Shown here: one piece after another, positions 6,654 through 15,385 of the stretch
How the letters are laid out: each line of letters begins with the position of its first letter
Numbering within the stretch: the stretch's first letter is position 1
From: STF1-138 sp035356975
GTDB lineage: Bacteria; Patescibacteriota; Patescibacteriia; UBA1558; S5-K13
DNA: 25,130 nucleotides
Direction of reading: 5' to 3'
Assembly (NCBI GenBank): GCA_035356975.1
Contig: DAORGW010000012.1
Coordinates: 1 to 25,130 of the forward strand
The notes under the pieces: generated by a model
The model's input: the letters and a program-made list of their open reading frames with translations, nothing else
The model's database searches: none
What the model was told of the DNA's origin: nothing
Position numbers and translations under genes: made by a program

Positions 6654-9305
6654 TTATGAAAGTTTACGAGAACCCTCTTTCTTTTTCATTCCAGAAAGTG
6701 GCAATTCTATATGAAATTTTGTTCCCTTGTTTTCATCTGATATGAAACTAATAACACCTCCGGACTTATCAATTATTGACTTTATAATATAAAGACCAAG
6801 TCCCGTACCCTCTGTATCTTTTTCTTTTACATTATCTGCTCTAAATAATTTTGTAAAAATTTTGTCTTGCTGTGATTTTGGAATTCCATAGCCAGTATCT
6901 TTTATATCTATTAATACATTTTTTGTATTCTTTTTTATGGATACAAAAATCTTCCCTTTATCTGGTGTGTATTTTGTTGCATTTGAAAGAAGATTCTGAA
7001 ATATTATTCTAGTAAGCGCTGGATCAACATTTATTTTTCCTATAGTTTTGTCATAGCTAGTTTTTAATATAAGTTTTTTATCAAGTATTGTCGGTTGTAA
7101 TTCCTTTATGATACTCTCAGATATTTCTATTAAATTAGTTGGCACTGGTTCTACTATAAACGTTCCTAACTCTAGACGAGAAACATTAAGCAGTGCATTT
7201 ACGAGTTCTACCATTCTTTGATTTCCTGTATAAATTTCCGAGACAAATTGTTTTTGTTCCTTATTTAATTTTCCAGCATCTCCCGCGAGCAACATTTCAG
7301 AATACCAATTAATAGATGATAGCGGGGTTCTTAATTGATGGGAAGCAAGTGAAACAAATTCTGTTTTTGCCTTATCGATTTCCTTTTCTTTTGTTATATC
7401 TCTTTCTATTCCAACAAAAAAACTTACATTTCCATTTTTATCTAAAACAGGAGAAATACTTGCAAGAGCAATATATTTATCACCATTTTTTCTTTTATTA
7501 TTTATTTCCCCTGAAAAAACTTTTTTTTCATTTTTTATTGTATTCCATAATTTTTTATAAAAATCTAAATCCATAAGTCCGCCCCATAAATCTCCATTTC
7601 CAGCTTTTTTGTTAATAATAGTTTCTGGTTTAAATCCCGTAATTCTCTCAACCGCCCTATTCGCATATAAAATCACCCCGTCGTGATCAGTAATAACTAT
7701 ATGATCAGATGCATTCTCGACGGCTAATTTAAATTTTTCTAAATCCCTAGCTAATATTTCTGAAATATTTTTTTCTTCTTGAATGTCCTCTAAAATATTT
7801 AAAATTCCTCTTTTTGTATTTTCTAATTCTTTATTTTTTAGGGTGAGCTCATTATTTTTTTGTTTTACAATCTCTTCATTAATTTTTCTCTGACTTACAT
7901 CTCTCATTATACCTATAGCATGCCAAACATCTTTAATTTTTACTCTGGAAATCGTTAATTCTATTATGAGATTTCCTCCGTCTTTTCTTCTAACAGGAAG
8001 TTCTATGGGTTTATTTAAAACGTCTGTTTCTCCTGTTTGTCCAAATTTTTTTAATCTGATTTTGTTTTTAATATGCTCTTTCTTTACTGGAATTATTGAG
8101 TGCAGTTCTTTGCCAATAATTTCTTCAGAAGAATATCCAAAAATTTCCTCAGCAGCCCTGTTCCAAAAAACCACCCTCCCCACATTATTCATCATAACTA
8201 TCGCGTCTTTTGCAGATTCTGTTATAAGACGAAATTTTTCTTCACTTTCTCTGTTTTTATTAAATAATTCTTCTGCTATGATCTCTGCTCTTTCTTGTCT
8301 TCTAATTATTCCATTTATAATAAAAAACACTAATAAAGATAATAAAATGCTTATAAAAATTATAAAAAGTGGGGTATTTTTTTCTATAAAACTTAAACCA
8401 TATTTATTTTTTGCAAAAAAATTAAAAACCCACTCTTTTTGTGCAAAATTAACAAAAACCTCTTTTGATATAGAATTATTATCATGATAATAAGGATTTC
8501 TTGATTTGTGTTGATCCATAAATAATTCCTCTTTTTTATTTTCTATATCTTTATCATAAATATGGAGCTCCAAATCACTATAATTTTTATTTTCTGATAA
8601 AATTTCTGGAAAAAATTGATCTATTTTAATAACTGCAATTAAAAATCCCATTACATCTTCGGGATTTTTTGAAGAATTATTTTTATATATTGGTAAAAAT
8701 ATATTAATAGCAGAACTATTATCTGTAAAAGTAAAAACCTTGCTTGTAACTATTGGTTGGCTAGTTTCTATTGATTTATTTATTGCATCTTGTCTTATAG
8801 GATCAGAAGAAAAATCTTGACCCAAAATATTATATAATTTTTCTTCTGGATATGCATATTTAAGAGGATAATAGTAGTCTTTAATTTCACCCGAAGTTTT
8901 TATTTGAAAATTTGGGTAACCGCCTTCATTAAACGAAACATCTTCTTTTATTAATGTTTCAAATTTTAATATATCGTCTTTGTGGATTCTTTCTAAATAT
9001 CCCACGGCATAAATACCGGGATAATTGGTTGATATTTTAACTTCATCTAAAAAAGAATAAAACTCATCCCTATCAACCTGATCGCTTGCTGCAAACAAAC
9101 CAGTTACAGAATTTAAAAGATACAAATCTCTATTTAATCTAGTGTTTACAGAATCAATAATTCTAGTAACATCTATTTCTAGTTCTGTGGCTGTCTGTTT
9201 ATATAAATTATTTTTTGAAACAAAAAATCCAGTTATACCAACAGAGATAATAAATGTAAAAAACAATACGGGTAATATTAAAAATCGTTTTATTTTTTTA
9301 CTCAT
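6654..9305 (-). CDS. CHASE-PAS-PAS sensor histidine kinase
   Basis: An 883-residue membrane kinase. A transmembrane segment near the N terminus and a second at about 312-332 enclose a CHASE-type extracytoplasmic domain (includes GIYAVGYLERI and a YPLKYAYPEEK region). Two PAS domains follow, at about 357-477 and 520-640. The dimerisation helix carries the phospho-accepting His in FVSLASHQLRTPL (about residue 653). The ATPase domain shows the N box NLLSNATKYTPD, the G1 box DTGYGIP and the G2 box TEGTGLGLYI. An in-frame TTG at 9329 would add eight residues but would overlap the upstream gene. ATG 9305 avoids that and has the same AAAACAAAAA-type leader as pilB, so I prefer it. It sits inside the pilus operon and probably phosphorylates the REC proteins at 6248 and/or 15386. 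Confidence 0.93.
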   Translation of the reverse strand: MSKKIKRFLILPVLFFTFIISVGITGFFVSKNNLYKQTATELEIDVTRIIDSVNTRLNRDLYLLNSVTGLFAASDQVDRDEFYSFLDEVKISTNYPGIYAVGYLERIHKDDILKFETLIKEDVSFNEGGYPNFQIKTSGEIKDYYYPLKYAYPEEKLYNILGQDFSSDPIRQDAINKSIETSQPIVTSKVFTFTDNSSAINIFLPIYKNNSSKNPEDVMGFLIAVIKIDQFFPEILSENKNYSDLELHIYDKDIENKKEELFMDQHKSRNPYYHDNNSISKEVFVNFAQKEWVFNFFAKNKYGLSFIEKNTPLFIIFISILLSLLVFFIINGIIRRQERAEIIAEELFNKNRESEEKFRLITESAKDAIVMMNNVGRVVFWNRAAEEIFGYSSEEIIGKELHSIIPVKKEHIKNKIRLKKFGQTGETDVLNKPIELPVRRKDGGNLIIELTISRVKIKDVWHAIGIMRDVSQRKINEEIVKQKNNELTLKNKELENTKRGILNILEDIQEEKNISEILARDLEKFKLAVENASDHIVITDHDGVILYANRAVERITGFKPETIINKKAGNGDLWGGLMDLDFYKKLWNTIKNEKKVFSGEINNKRKNGDKYIALASISPVLDKNGNVSFFVGIERDITKEKEIDKAKTEFVSLASHQLRTPLSSINWYSEMLLAGDAGKLNKEQKQFVSEIYTGNQRMVELVNALLNVSRLELGTFIVEPVPTNLIEISESIIKELQPTILDKKLILKTSYDKTIGKINVDPALTRIIFQNLLSNATKYTPDKGKIFVSIKKNTKNVLIDIKDTGYGIPKSQQDKIFTKLFRADNVKEKDTEGTGLGLYIIKSIIDKSGGVISFISDENKGTKFHIELPLSGMKKKEGSRKLS

Positions 9306-9316
9306 TGTTTTTGTTT

Positions 9317-9634
9317 TTATCTCAAACAATTAACTAACTCCATTATCTCCATTTCATGTTGTTTAATAATTTCTGGGTCTCTAAAATTATCAGAAAAATC
9401 TTTTAATTTTTGAATTAATCTAAGGATTGATTCTTTATCTGGATTATCAAAATCATCACCAGACTCCTGAAACATTTTTCTAATAATTTCTTTGCAATAT
9501 AATTCATTAGATGATGATACTTCATCTATTGATGAATCAGCACAATGTGCCCTATAGAAACAATTAACTATTGCATCTCTAACTATTTCTGGGGTTATTT
9601 TTTTACTTGTATCTACCCCGTAAATAAAATTCAT
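9317..9634 (-). CDS. Small unknown protein between pilins and kinase
   Basis: A 105-residue acidic, soluble protein without signal peptide or membrane segment, starting MNFIYGVDTSKK. A longer reading to TTG 9700 is open, but it would overlap the upstream pseudopilin, so ATG 9634 is chosen. It appears largely helical, with Cys at NCFYRAHCAD, LYCKEI and the C-terminal NCLR. I do not recognise a family. It is 34 bases after the last pseudopilin and 11 bases before the kinase, so it is in the same operon. A role in linking pilus assembly and signalling is only a guess from position. Confidence 0.7.
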   Translation of the reverse strand: MNFIYGVDTSKKITPEIVRDAIVNCFYRAHCADSSIDEVSSSNELYCKEIIRKMFQESGDDFDNPDKESILRLIQKLKDFSDNFRDPEIIKQHEMEIMELVNCLR

Positions 9635-9668
9635 ATTATTTAAATTAATTATTATATATTTAATTATA

Positions 9669-10097
9669 TCAAAAATCTGAAACTTCTTGCCATAGATCAA
9701 TAGACATTTGTGGATATGCTATTTTTGTTAATACTCTAACTTTTTTTACGACACCTGAAACCTCTGACCACGCTCTTATTTCTCTATCTAATCCACCCAA
9801 ATCTATTACTAGGTAATTACATGTAAATTCATCTATATTTAAATTTCCTGATCCAAAATAATTTTTATCATTTCTACACAATATAAGCCCCTGCATAGCA
9901 CAAGCATTTGCTAATGATTTTGCCCTTTGAGAAAAATAAAAATCTTTTGTAATTCTACTTGAACTTATTGATACAAGGGCTAATGCTAAAATTACCGTAA
10001 GCGCGACAGCCCCAGAAATAACAATAATAATCAGCGTTGAAAAACCTAATTTTTTATCGTAAACTTCCTGTAGTGTAAAATGTTTTTTCATAATCAT
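9669..10097 (-). CDS. Type IV pseudopilin, PilX-like position
   Basis: A 142-residue protein. The leader up to KKLG is followed by the hydrophobic helix FSTLIIIVISGAVALTV, with cleavage expected between G and F. There is no Glu at position 5, as in initiation-type pseudopilins. The globular part has KSLANACAMQGL, FGSGNLNIDEFTC and a C-terminal strand set VVKKVRVLTKI. From memory this pattern is common in a pseudopilin family of CPR bacteria. Start ATG 10097 (or 10091) lies inside the end of the preceding gene, an overlap of about 40 bases. No alternative start lies between there and the leader cleavage site, so the overlap seems real. Ends in TGA. Probably a minor, tip or priming component of the pilus, processed by a prepilin peptidase not in this window. 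Confidence 0.85.
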   Translation of the reverse strand: MIMKKHFTLQEVYDKKLGFSTLIIIVISGAVALTVILALALVSISSSRITKDFYFSQRAKSLANACAMQGLILCRNDKNYFGSGNLNIDEFTCNYLVIDLGGLDREIRAWSEVSGVVKKVRVLTKIAYPQMSIDLWQEVSDF

Positions 10098-10545
10098 AAA
10101 TTGAATTTAAACTTTCATTATTATATCTTAAAGTAAATTCTATTTTTATATTTCCCTGTGTTCCGGATTTTGTTAAATTTATAAACTTTATACCACTTAC
10201 CAAAACTAAATTATTATTTATAAACTCTACATTACCAAACTCATCTTTCATTTCCAAATTTGTACCTTGTAATGTAAAAGAAACTTGAGCATTTGGAGAC
10301 ACCATATTTAAAGATAAATTTTCTTCTGCATTTCCGACAATTGGACTAATTATAAAATCAGCATTTCTAATTTTTTGTGTAATTATATTTGCTATATTCA
10401 ATCCTTGATTTTCAACTTCTTGTATAATAGACCCTCTTTTTTTCATATGATCAATGCTAATGACAAAATCAACAATTCCAAATAAAATAATTGTTGATAT
10501 TGCAATATAAACCAGTAATTCAATTAGTGTAAAAGCTTTTTTCAT
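10054..10545 (-). CDS. Type IV prepilin-like protein (minor pseudopilin)
   Basis: A 163-residue protein starting MKKAFTLIELLVYIAI, the classic class III signal with Glu at position 5 of the mature form; Ala rather than Gly is at -1. The helix covers about residues 5-30, followed by a beta-rich globular part with repeated short strands (VSFTLQGTNLEMKDEFGNVEF) resembling PilW/GspJ-type minor pilins. It lies three bases after the 525-residue pilin and overlaps the following pseudopilin. Expected to be cleaved by a prepilin peptidase and to enter the pilus or its tip complex. Which minor pilin it matches cannot be decided by eye. Confidence 0.88.
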   Translation of the reverse strand: MKKAFTLIELLVYIAISTIILFGIVDFVISIDHMKKRGSIIQEVENQGLNIANIITQKIRNADFIISPIVGNAEENLSLNMVSPNAQVSFTLQGTNLEMKDEFGNVEFINNNLVLVSGIKFINLTKSGTQGNIKIEFTLRYNNESLNSIYDYEKTFYTTGSLR

Positions 10546-10548
10546 GGT

Positions 10549-12126
10549 TTAAAATGTAATTCCTGCTACTGTTTTTGTAGAACCATCTAGCATTGTAAAA
10601 ACAATCGTCATATTAAAGTTTGTATTATTTAATGTTTTATTAAATCTAATACGATCTATATTTCTTGTCGTAAGTGCTGGTATTGAAACATCTGTAATAT
10701 CATAAACCTGTCCAGAAACACCCGTTCCCGACCAAACAGTTGAATTATTTATTCTAATTTGTGTTAACCTTGTATTTGCCTGACTAGTAGTCCATGAGAT
10801 TGTCATTTGTGCAATTGTAATATTTGAATTTCCTGTATTTCTTAATTGTATTCCCTGAACATCCATTTTATTTGAAGATAAATTTCGACCAGAAATATTT
10901 ACATCTAGATAATCTGCTTGTGTAGCCAATATTTGTGTTTTTACAGAAACGATATTTGACAGAGGTGATATATTTAAAACTTCATCATATGTTTTTATTG
11001 CAAAATAATATTGAGTATCTGGCATAAGCCCAGAAATATTCATTTGTTGAATTGTCCCTGATGCAAGTGGGGTGGGCTCTCCAACAACCTGTATTGCACC
11101 AGACCAATTGAGATCTGTAATTGGATCAGTGGAATATCTTATATCATATGCTGTTGCCGTTCCTATATTTCCATCATCTCCGGGAGCCGTCCAAGATAAA
11201 ATCAGTGTGCTTGTTGTAACTTTTCCAAAAGACAAATCTGTAATTTGAACCGGAGGAATAGTATCTGGAAAAGAACATACTGGAGGAGAAAAGGCTTCTA
11301 TTATGGAACTACTTCCATCTTTAAATCCAAAAATAATTGGACCAATTTTTGATCCAGTCATATTTCCATCCCAATATATTTTATTTACTGACAGGGTTGA
11401 TCCCTTTGAAATTGTTAAAATATTATCTCCAAACTTTAATAAAGCACCGGAATTTTGTGATCCCATCGGAGAACAATTATATGAACAATTGTAACTCCAC
11501 CTAGTTTGTTCATCTATATCAATATTCTCAAGCTTTTTTTCATTGTCCCAGTCTATTTGAACAGAGTCCATATCAATGTCATAGTCACAATTATTTGTTA
11601 TTGTCATGTTTACTAACAGCTGATAATTACTGCTCACATCAAAACAAGCATTTTCTATATTGGCTGTTAAACAACCATCTTGTGAAACTGATTTTCTCCA
11701 ATTTGTAAAATATGTTGATAAAGATATTGAACCAGTGCTTAAATTATTTCTCTGCCAGGTTACATCTGAAATAACTTTTTTTGTATCGCTATCAATAGTT
11801 GAAATTATAATTTTTCTTGTATAAATTCCCTCAACATCAGACAATCCTGACAATTTCCATTCGCCACCTGAATAATCTAGGCCATATTCTCCATCAATTA
11901 AATTATCAAATTTTTCATCATAAATATTTCTTACAGCCTCAAGCCCTTCTTCTGCAACAAAAGAAGCTCTATTTTCATCACCATAAAAAAGATATGATTT
12001 TTGAAACAAAATAAATGAACCCAAAAAAGCCATTATCATTATCGTAAAAATTACAGTTGCTACAAGAGCTTCAATTACCGAAAACCCCAATCGGACTAAT
12101 AGTAATTTCTTGAGTTTCATTTCCAT
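10549..12126 (-). CDS. Large pilin-like adhesin with Fn3 domain and duplicated beta domains
   Basis: A 525-residue protein. The prepilin leader ends RLG before FSVIEALVATVIFTIMIM, with Glu at position 5 (VIEAL). A pilin-like part to about residue 145 contains FVAEEGLEAVRNIYDE. A Cys-rich beta domain follows at about 150-290, and then a fibronectin type III domain at about 292-398 (VQITDLSF, LILSWTAPGDDG, PDTQYYFAIKTYDE). The C-terminal beta domain (about 400-525) shares a pattern with the first one: an N-rich strand, then I-x-W, a single Trp, and a late DGS. Minor pilins are normally 150-250 residues, so this is a pilin head carrying extra sticky domains, probably displayed at the pilus tip for surface or cell attachment. 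Start ATG 12126 (or 12120) overlaps the upstream gene by about 50 bases, and the leader leaves no other choice. Confidence 0.88.
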   Translation of the reverse strand: MEMKLKKLLLVRLGFSVIEALVATVIFTIMIMAFLGSFILFQKSYLFYGDENRASFVAEEGLEAVRNIYDEKFDNLIDGEYGLDYSGGEWKLSGLSDVEGIYTRKIIISTIDSDTKKVISDVTWQRNNLSTGSISLSTYFTNWRKSVSQDGCLTANIENACFDVSSNYQLLVNMTITNNCDYDIDMDSVQIDWDNEKKLENIDIDEQTRWSYNCSYNCSPMGSQNSGALLKFGDNILTISKGSTLSVNKIYWDGNMTGSKIGPIIFGFKDGSSSIIEAFSPPVCSFPDTIPPVQITDLSFGKVTTSTLILSWTAPGDDGNIGTATAYDIRYSTDPITDLNWSGAIQVVGEPTPLASGTIQQMNISGLMPDTQYYFAIKTYDEVLNISPLSNIVSVKTQILATQADYLDVNISGRNLSSNKMDVQGIQLRNTGNSNITIAQMTISWTTSQANTRLTQIRINNSTVWSGTGVSGQVYDITDVSIPALTTRNIDRIRFNKTLNNTNFNMTIVFTMLDGSTKTVAGITF

Positions 12127-12502
12127 AATTAATTATTATTGTTGGTTTATTGACGGGTAAACCAGTAAATTTATAAAAAGTAACCTCGTCTAAATTATTC
12201 AAAATAATACCACTTGGTAAATCAAAATTTATATCTTTACTTGCATCTCGTTCCAAATAATTTAAACCGCTAAAAAGCACAACTCTTCCTGTTTCATATT
12301 TTATGCCCCAATTACTATCACCAGATCCCGCCACGGCTCTCTGTCTTGCTTCAGATAAAGACTGAACAATAATTTCTCTTGCCACAAATACTTTATTTTT
12401 ATTTTGCCAAATAGTATAAACAGAAAAACTTGCAATACTTAAAATACTAATTATTGCAACTACAGTAATTATTTCCACCAAAGTAAAACCAAATTTTTTC
12501 AT
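12071..12502 (-). CDS. GspH/FimT-type pseudopilin
   Basis: A 143-residue protein starting MKKFG then FTLVEIITVVAIISIL, a canonical prepilin leader with cleavage after Gly and Glu at position 5. The body has the GspH/FimT arrangement: a helix with ARQRAVAGSG, a strand pair GIKYETGRVVLF, and a late NYGNETQEITISPIGVFGN. Its start overlaps the pilC stop as TAATG. It is expected to be membrane-anchored, cleaved and built into the pilus initiation complex. The gene overlaps the start of the 525-residue pilin, so translation of the two is likely coupled. Confidence 0.9.
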   Translation of the reverse strand: MKKFGFTLVEIITVVAIISILSIASFSVYTIWQNKNKVFVAREIIVQSLSEARQRAVAGSGDSNWGIKYETGRVVLFSGLNYLERDASKDINFDLPSGIILNNLDEVTFYKFTGLPVNKPTIIINYGNETQEITISPIGVFGN

Positions 12503-13680
12503 TACATAATTTGAGTTAAATTATAAATGGGCATAAATACGGCAAGCGCAACAGTTGCCACGGAAAGTCCTATTACAATAAGTAAAATAGGCTCCATTAA
12601 TGTTGAAATATTTTTTATGGATACATCAATTTTTGCCTCATACGCGCGCCCTATTCTATCAAGTGTTTCTGATAATTTTCCAGATTCCTCTCCGGAGACA
12701 ATCATTTGTTGAACGGGTCTTGGTATTAAAATTCTAGAATTTTTATAAGACTCAAAGCATTTTTTAAATGAATTCCCGTCTTCTACGCTATTAGATAAAT
12801 ATCTATAAAATTTCTTATAATTATAAAAAGTAGTTGTGTCTTGTAGCGACAATAATGCCTCTGTAATTGGTATTCCGGATTTTAATAATCCATTTAATAC
12901 ATATCCTAATCTTGCCAACTCTACCTCCCTTATTAACCTTCTAAAGATTGGCATCTTCGAAATAAACACCTGACCAATTGCTTTTGTTTTTGGAAAACTA
13001 AACAAAAAATATAAAATTATAATAAAACTAAATAAAACAATGGGTACAAAAACTGCCCCATATTTTCCTAAAAACTCCCCTATGCCCATAAGTATTCTTG
13101 TAATTAGGGGTAATTGTGCATTGAGTTGTGCAAATGTTTCAGCCATTTTTGGAAGCGCAAACCATGCAACACCAATTCCAACAAAAAATGTAAGTGGCAA
13201 AACAATTGCAGGATAGAGCATGGCCGTTCTTATTCTTGTTTTGAAAACCCATTCCTTGTCTTGCTGCTCTACCAAAGTATTAATATTCTGAACCAAACGC
13301 CCAGATTCTTCACCAATTTTTATAAGAGAAACTATTCTTGGTGAAAAAAGCCGACTATATTCAAAGGCTCTCCATAAACTTTCTCCACCCTCAACGCGCT
13401 CCCTCATTTCTTTTATAAATTTTCTCATTCTAGAAGATGAAAATTCTTCTTCTACCGACTCTAAACATGACAACACATCCATTCCAGCCGAGAGAAGTAT
13501 AGATAAATTTTCTAAAAAATTTCTTTTATGTGTTCCCAATCCACCAGTAAAAACAAAAAATTTTTTATTCTTTTCTGTCTTTGTTATTTTCTTAGATTCA
13601 TTATTTTTATCTAGCTGAAGTGAATCGGAGTTTATTTTTTGTCCTATTTTTAGTAGTTTTTGTGTTGTTTCTTTTAGCAT
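12502..13680 (-). CDS. pilC: Type IV pilus inner-membrane platform protein PilC (GspF family)
   Basis: A 392-residue protein with the two repeated T2SSF domains: the first from about residue 55 (NLSILLSAGMDVLSCLE, later SLIKIGEESGRL), the second from about 255 (LGYVLNGLLKSGIPITEALLSL, later MIVSGEESGKLSETL). Three strongly hydrophobic segments lie at about 150-175, 200-225 and near the C terminus (LLIVIGLSVATVALAVFMPIY). It forms the membrane platform on which PilB acts to assemble pilins. ATG 13680 is one base after the pilB stop. An upstream TTG (13701) would overlap pilB and is not preferred. The N-terminal ~45 residues are charged and may contact PilB. Confidence 0.95.
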   Translation of the reverse strand: MLKETTQKLLKIGQKINSDSLQLDKNNESKKITKTEKNKKFFVFTGGLGTHKRNFLENLSILLSAGMDVLSCLESVEEEFSSSRMRKFIKEMRERVEGGESLWRAFEYSRLFSPRIVSLIKIGEESGRLVQNINTLVEQQDKEWVFKTRIRTAMLYPAIVLPLTFFVGIGVAWFALPKMAETFAQLNAQLPLITRILMGIGEFLGKYGAVFVPIVLFSFIIILYFLFSFPKTKAIGQVFISKMPIFRRLIREVELARLGYVLNGLLKSGIPITEALLSLQDTTTFYNYKKFYRYLSNSVEDGNSFKKCFESYKNSRILIPRPVQQMIVSGEESGKLSETLDRIGRAYEAKIDVSIKNISTLMEPILLIVIGLSVATVALAVFMPIYNLTQIM

Positions 13681-13681
13681 T

Positions 13682-15337
13682 TTAGTTTTGTGGTGGAGCA
13701 ACGCGCATTACTTCTTCAAGTGAAGTAATACCGTGTTTAACTTTTTCTAAACCATCTTCAAATAGCGTTTTTGCTCCTTGTTTTTTAGCCAAATCCCAAA
13801 TTGTTTTTGATGATGGATTGTGCAACATTAAATCTTTCATTTCTTGAGTCATATTAATAATTTCAAAAAGTCCAACTCTTCCTTTATATCCGGTATTATT
13901 ACAAGTCTCACAACCCTTTGATTTAAAAATCGTATATTTATTATCTTTTGGTAAGTATGGAATTATCTCTCTAGAAACACTTTCAAAATATTTCTTTGTA
14001 ACGGTTTCACTATATCGACAACTTTCACATAATTTTCTCACCAATCTTTGTGCAATAATTTTCTCAAGAGTTGATGCGAGTAAAAATGGTTCTGCTCCCA
14101 TATCCATAAGACGTGGAATTGCTGTCGCTGCATCGTTTGCATGAAATGTGGATAAAACCAAGTGTCCAGTTAAAGCCGCATTTATAGAAATTTCAACAGT
14201 TTCTTTATCTCTTATTTCACCGACCAAAACTACGTTTGGATCTTGACGAACAATTGAACGCAACCCCTTTGCAAAAGTAAGTCCGGCACCTGAATTAACC
14301 TGTATTTGATTTATTCCCGGAATTTTATATTCAACCGGATCTTCTATTGTAGTAATATTTATTTCTGGTCGATTTAATTTTTTAATTATTGTATAAAGAG
14401 TAGTTGTTTTCCCGCTACCCGTTGGTCCGACAGACAAAATCATTCCAAATGGTCTTGAAATTGACTTGTTCATACTTAATTCCTCTTTTGGACTAAAACC
14501 CAACTCAGATAAAGAAAAATTTCTAATATACTCTGACAATAATCTGATTACAATTTTTTCTCCATCGAGTATTGGGATAATAGAAATACGCAAATCAATG
14601 GTTCTTCCGCTTTTAGTTGTGATCCTTACGGCTCCATCTTGAGCACTATTGTGTTCATCAATTCTTAGGTGTGACTGAACTTTTATACGGTTTAAAATAT
14701 TTTCATAATATTCATTTGCGACAACACCTGCTTCCTGCAACATTCCATCTACTCTGAATCTAATTAATGTTTCTTTATTTCCCTGAGGCTCAAAATGAAC
14801 GTCAGAGGCTCTATAAGTAATTGCATCATCAATAATTGCATCAATAATCTCTGGCGCAAATTTTTTACTATCTTTTATAATTTCAGAAAATTTTGTATTT
14901 AGTGCCTTTCTATAATAAACAAAAGAATCTTCTATATCAGAAGATACTGAATATGCAATTATTATTTTTTTTTCTGGAAAAATTTTACTAAGTACATCTA
15001 ATAAGGACTTTTGTTTAGGATTATCTGTTGTTATTACAAAATTCTTATCATCTTCTGAAAAAAGAACGACTCTATATTTTTTAGCAATATTTTCTTCTAT
15101 CTTTAATACCTGATCTTTTCTGGGCTGATTTGAATTTAAATCAGCGTAGGGAACCTTATACCACTCTGCCATTGCCTGACCCAATATATCTTTAGATATT
15201 ATACCTAATGATAGTAAACACTCATCAATTGATTGTCCTGTTTTTGCACAAATTTTATCTGCCTCCTTAAAATCATCTATGGATAAATAATTCTGCTTAA
15301 TGAGAATATCTTTTATCTCATTATTTTTTAATTTCAT
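13682..15337 (-). CDS. pilB: Type IV pilus assembly ATPase PilB (GspE family)
   Basis: A 551-residue cytoplasmic ATPase. An N-terminal MshEN/GspE-N-like part (about 1-150) is followed by the ATPase core. This has Walker A GPTGSGKTTT (about 300-309), the Asp box IEDPVEY, Walker B VVLVGEIRD (about 364-372) and the His box STFHANDA. A zinc-binding tetracysteine set CESC and CETC lies at about 434-475. These features separate PilB/GspE extension ATPases from PilT, which lacks the tetracysteine part. It is 48 bases after the REC gene and is followed by pilC with one base between, so expression of the two is tightly coupled. No pilT retraction ATPase is in the window. Confidence 0.96.
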   Translation of the reverse strand: MKLKNNEIKDILIKQNYLSIDDFKEADKICAKTGQSIDECLLSLGIISKDILGQAMAEWYKVPYADLNSNQPRKDQVLKIEENIAKKYRVVLFSEDDKNFVITTDNPKQKSLLDVLSKIFPEKKIIIAYSVSSDIEDSFVYYRKALNTKFSEIIKDSKKFAPEIIDAIIDDAITYRASDVHFEPQGNKETLIRFRVDGMLQEAGVVANEYYENILNRIKVQSHLRIDEHNSAQDGAVRITTKSGRTIDLRISIIPILDGEKIVIRLLSEYIRNFSLSELGFSPKEELSMNKSISRPFGMILSVGPTGSGKTTTLYTIIKKLNRPEINITTIEDPVEYKIPGINQIQVNSGAGLTFAKGLRSIVRQDPNVVLVGEIRDKETVEISINAALTGHLVLSTFHANDAATAIPRLMDMGAEPFLLASTLEKIIAQRLVRKLCESCRYSETVTKKYFESVSREIIPYLPKDNKYTIFKSKGCETCNNTGYKGRVGLFEIINMTQEMKDLMLHNPSSKTIWDLAKKQGAKTLFEDGLEKVKHGITSLEEVMRVAPPQN

Positions 15338-15385
15338 ATTTTTGTTTTTATAAATTTATTTTTATTTTTAGTAAAAAACCAAAAA

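Noticed and set aside
7966..8487. A 173-codon plus-strand frame inside the histidine kinase
   Set aside because: It lies opposite the PAS and transmembrane coding region of the kinase and is rich in Ser, Phe and Leu, as expected for the antisense of such AT-rich sequence.
9305..9329. TTG start for the kinase, and likewise TTG 13701 for pilC, TTG 19427 for the YraN-like gene and TTG 9700 for the small unknown gene
   Set aside because: In each case a downstream ATG removes an overlap with a neighbour or with repeat sequence and gives a family-like N terminus.
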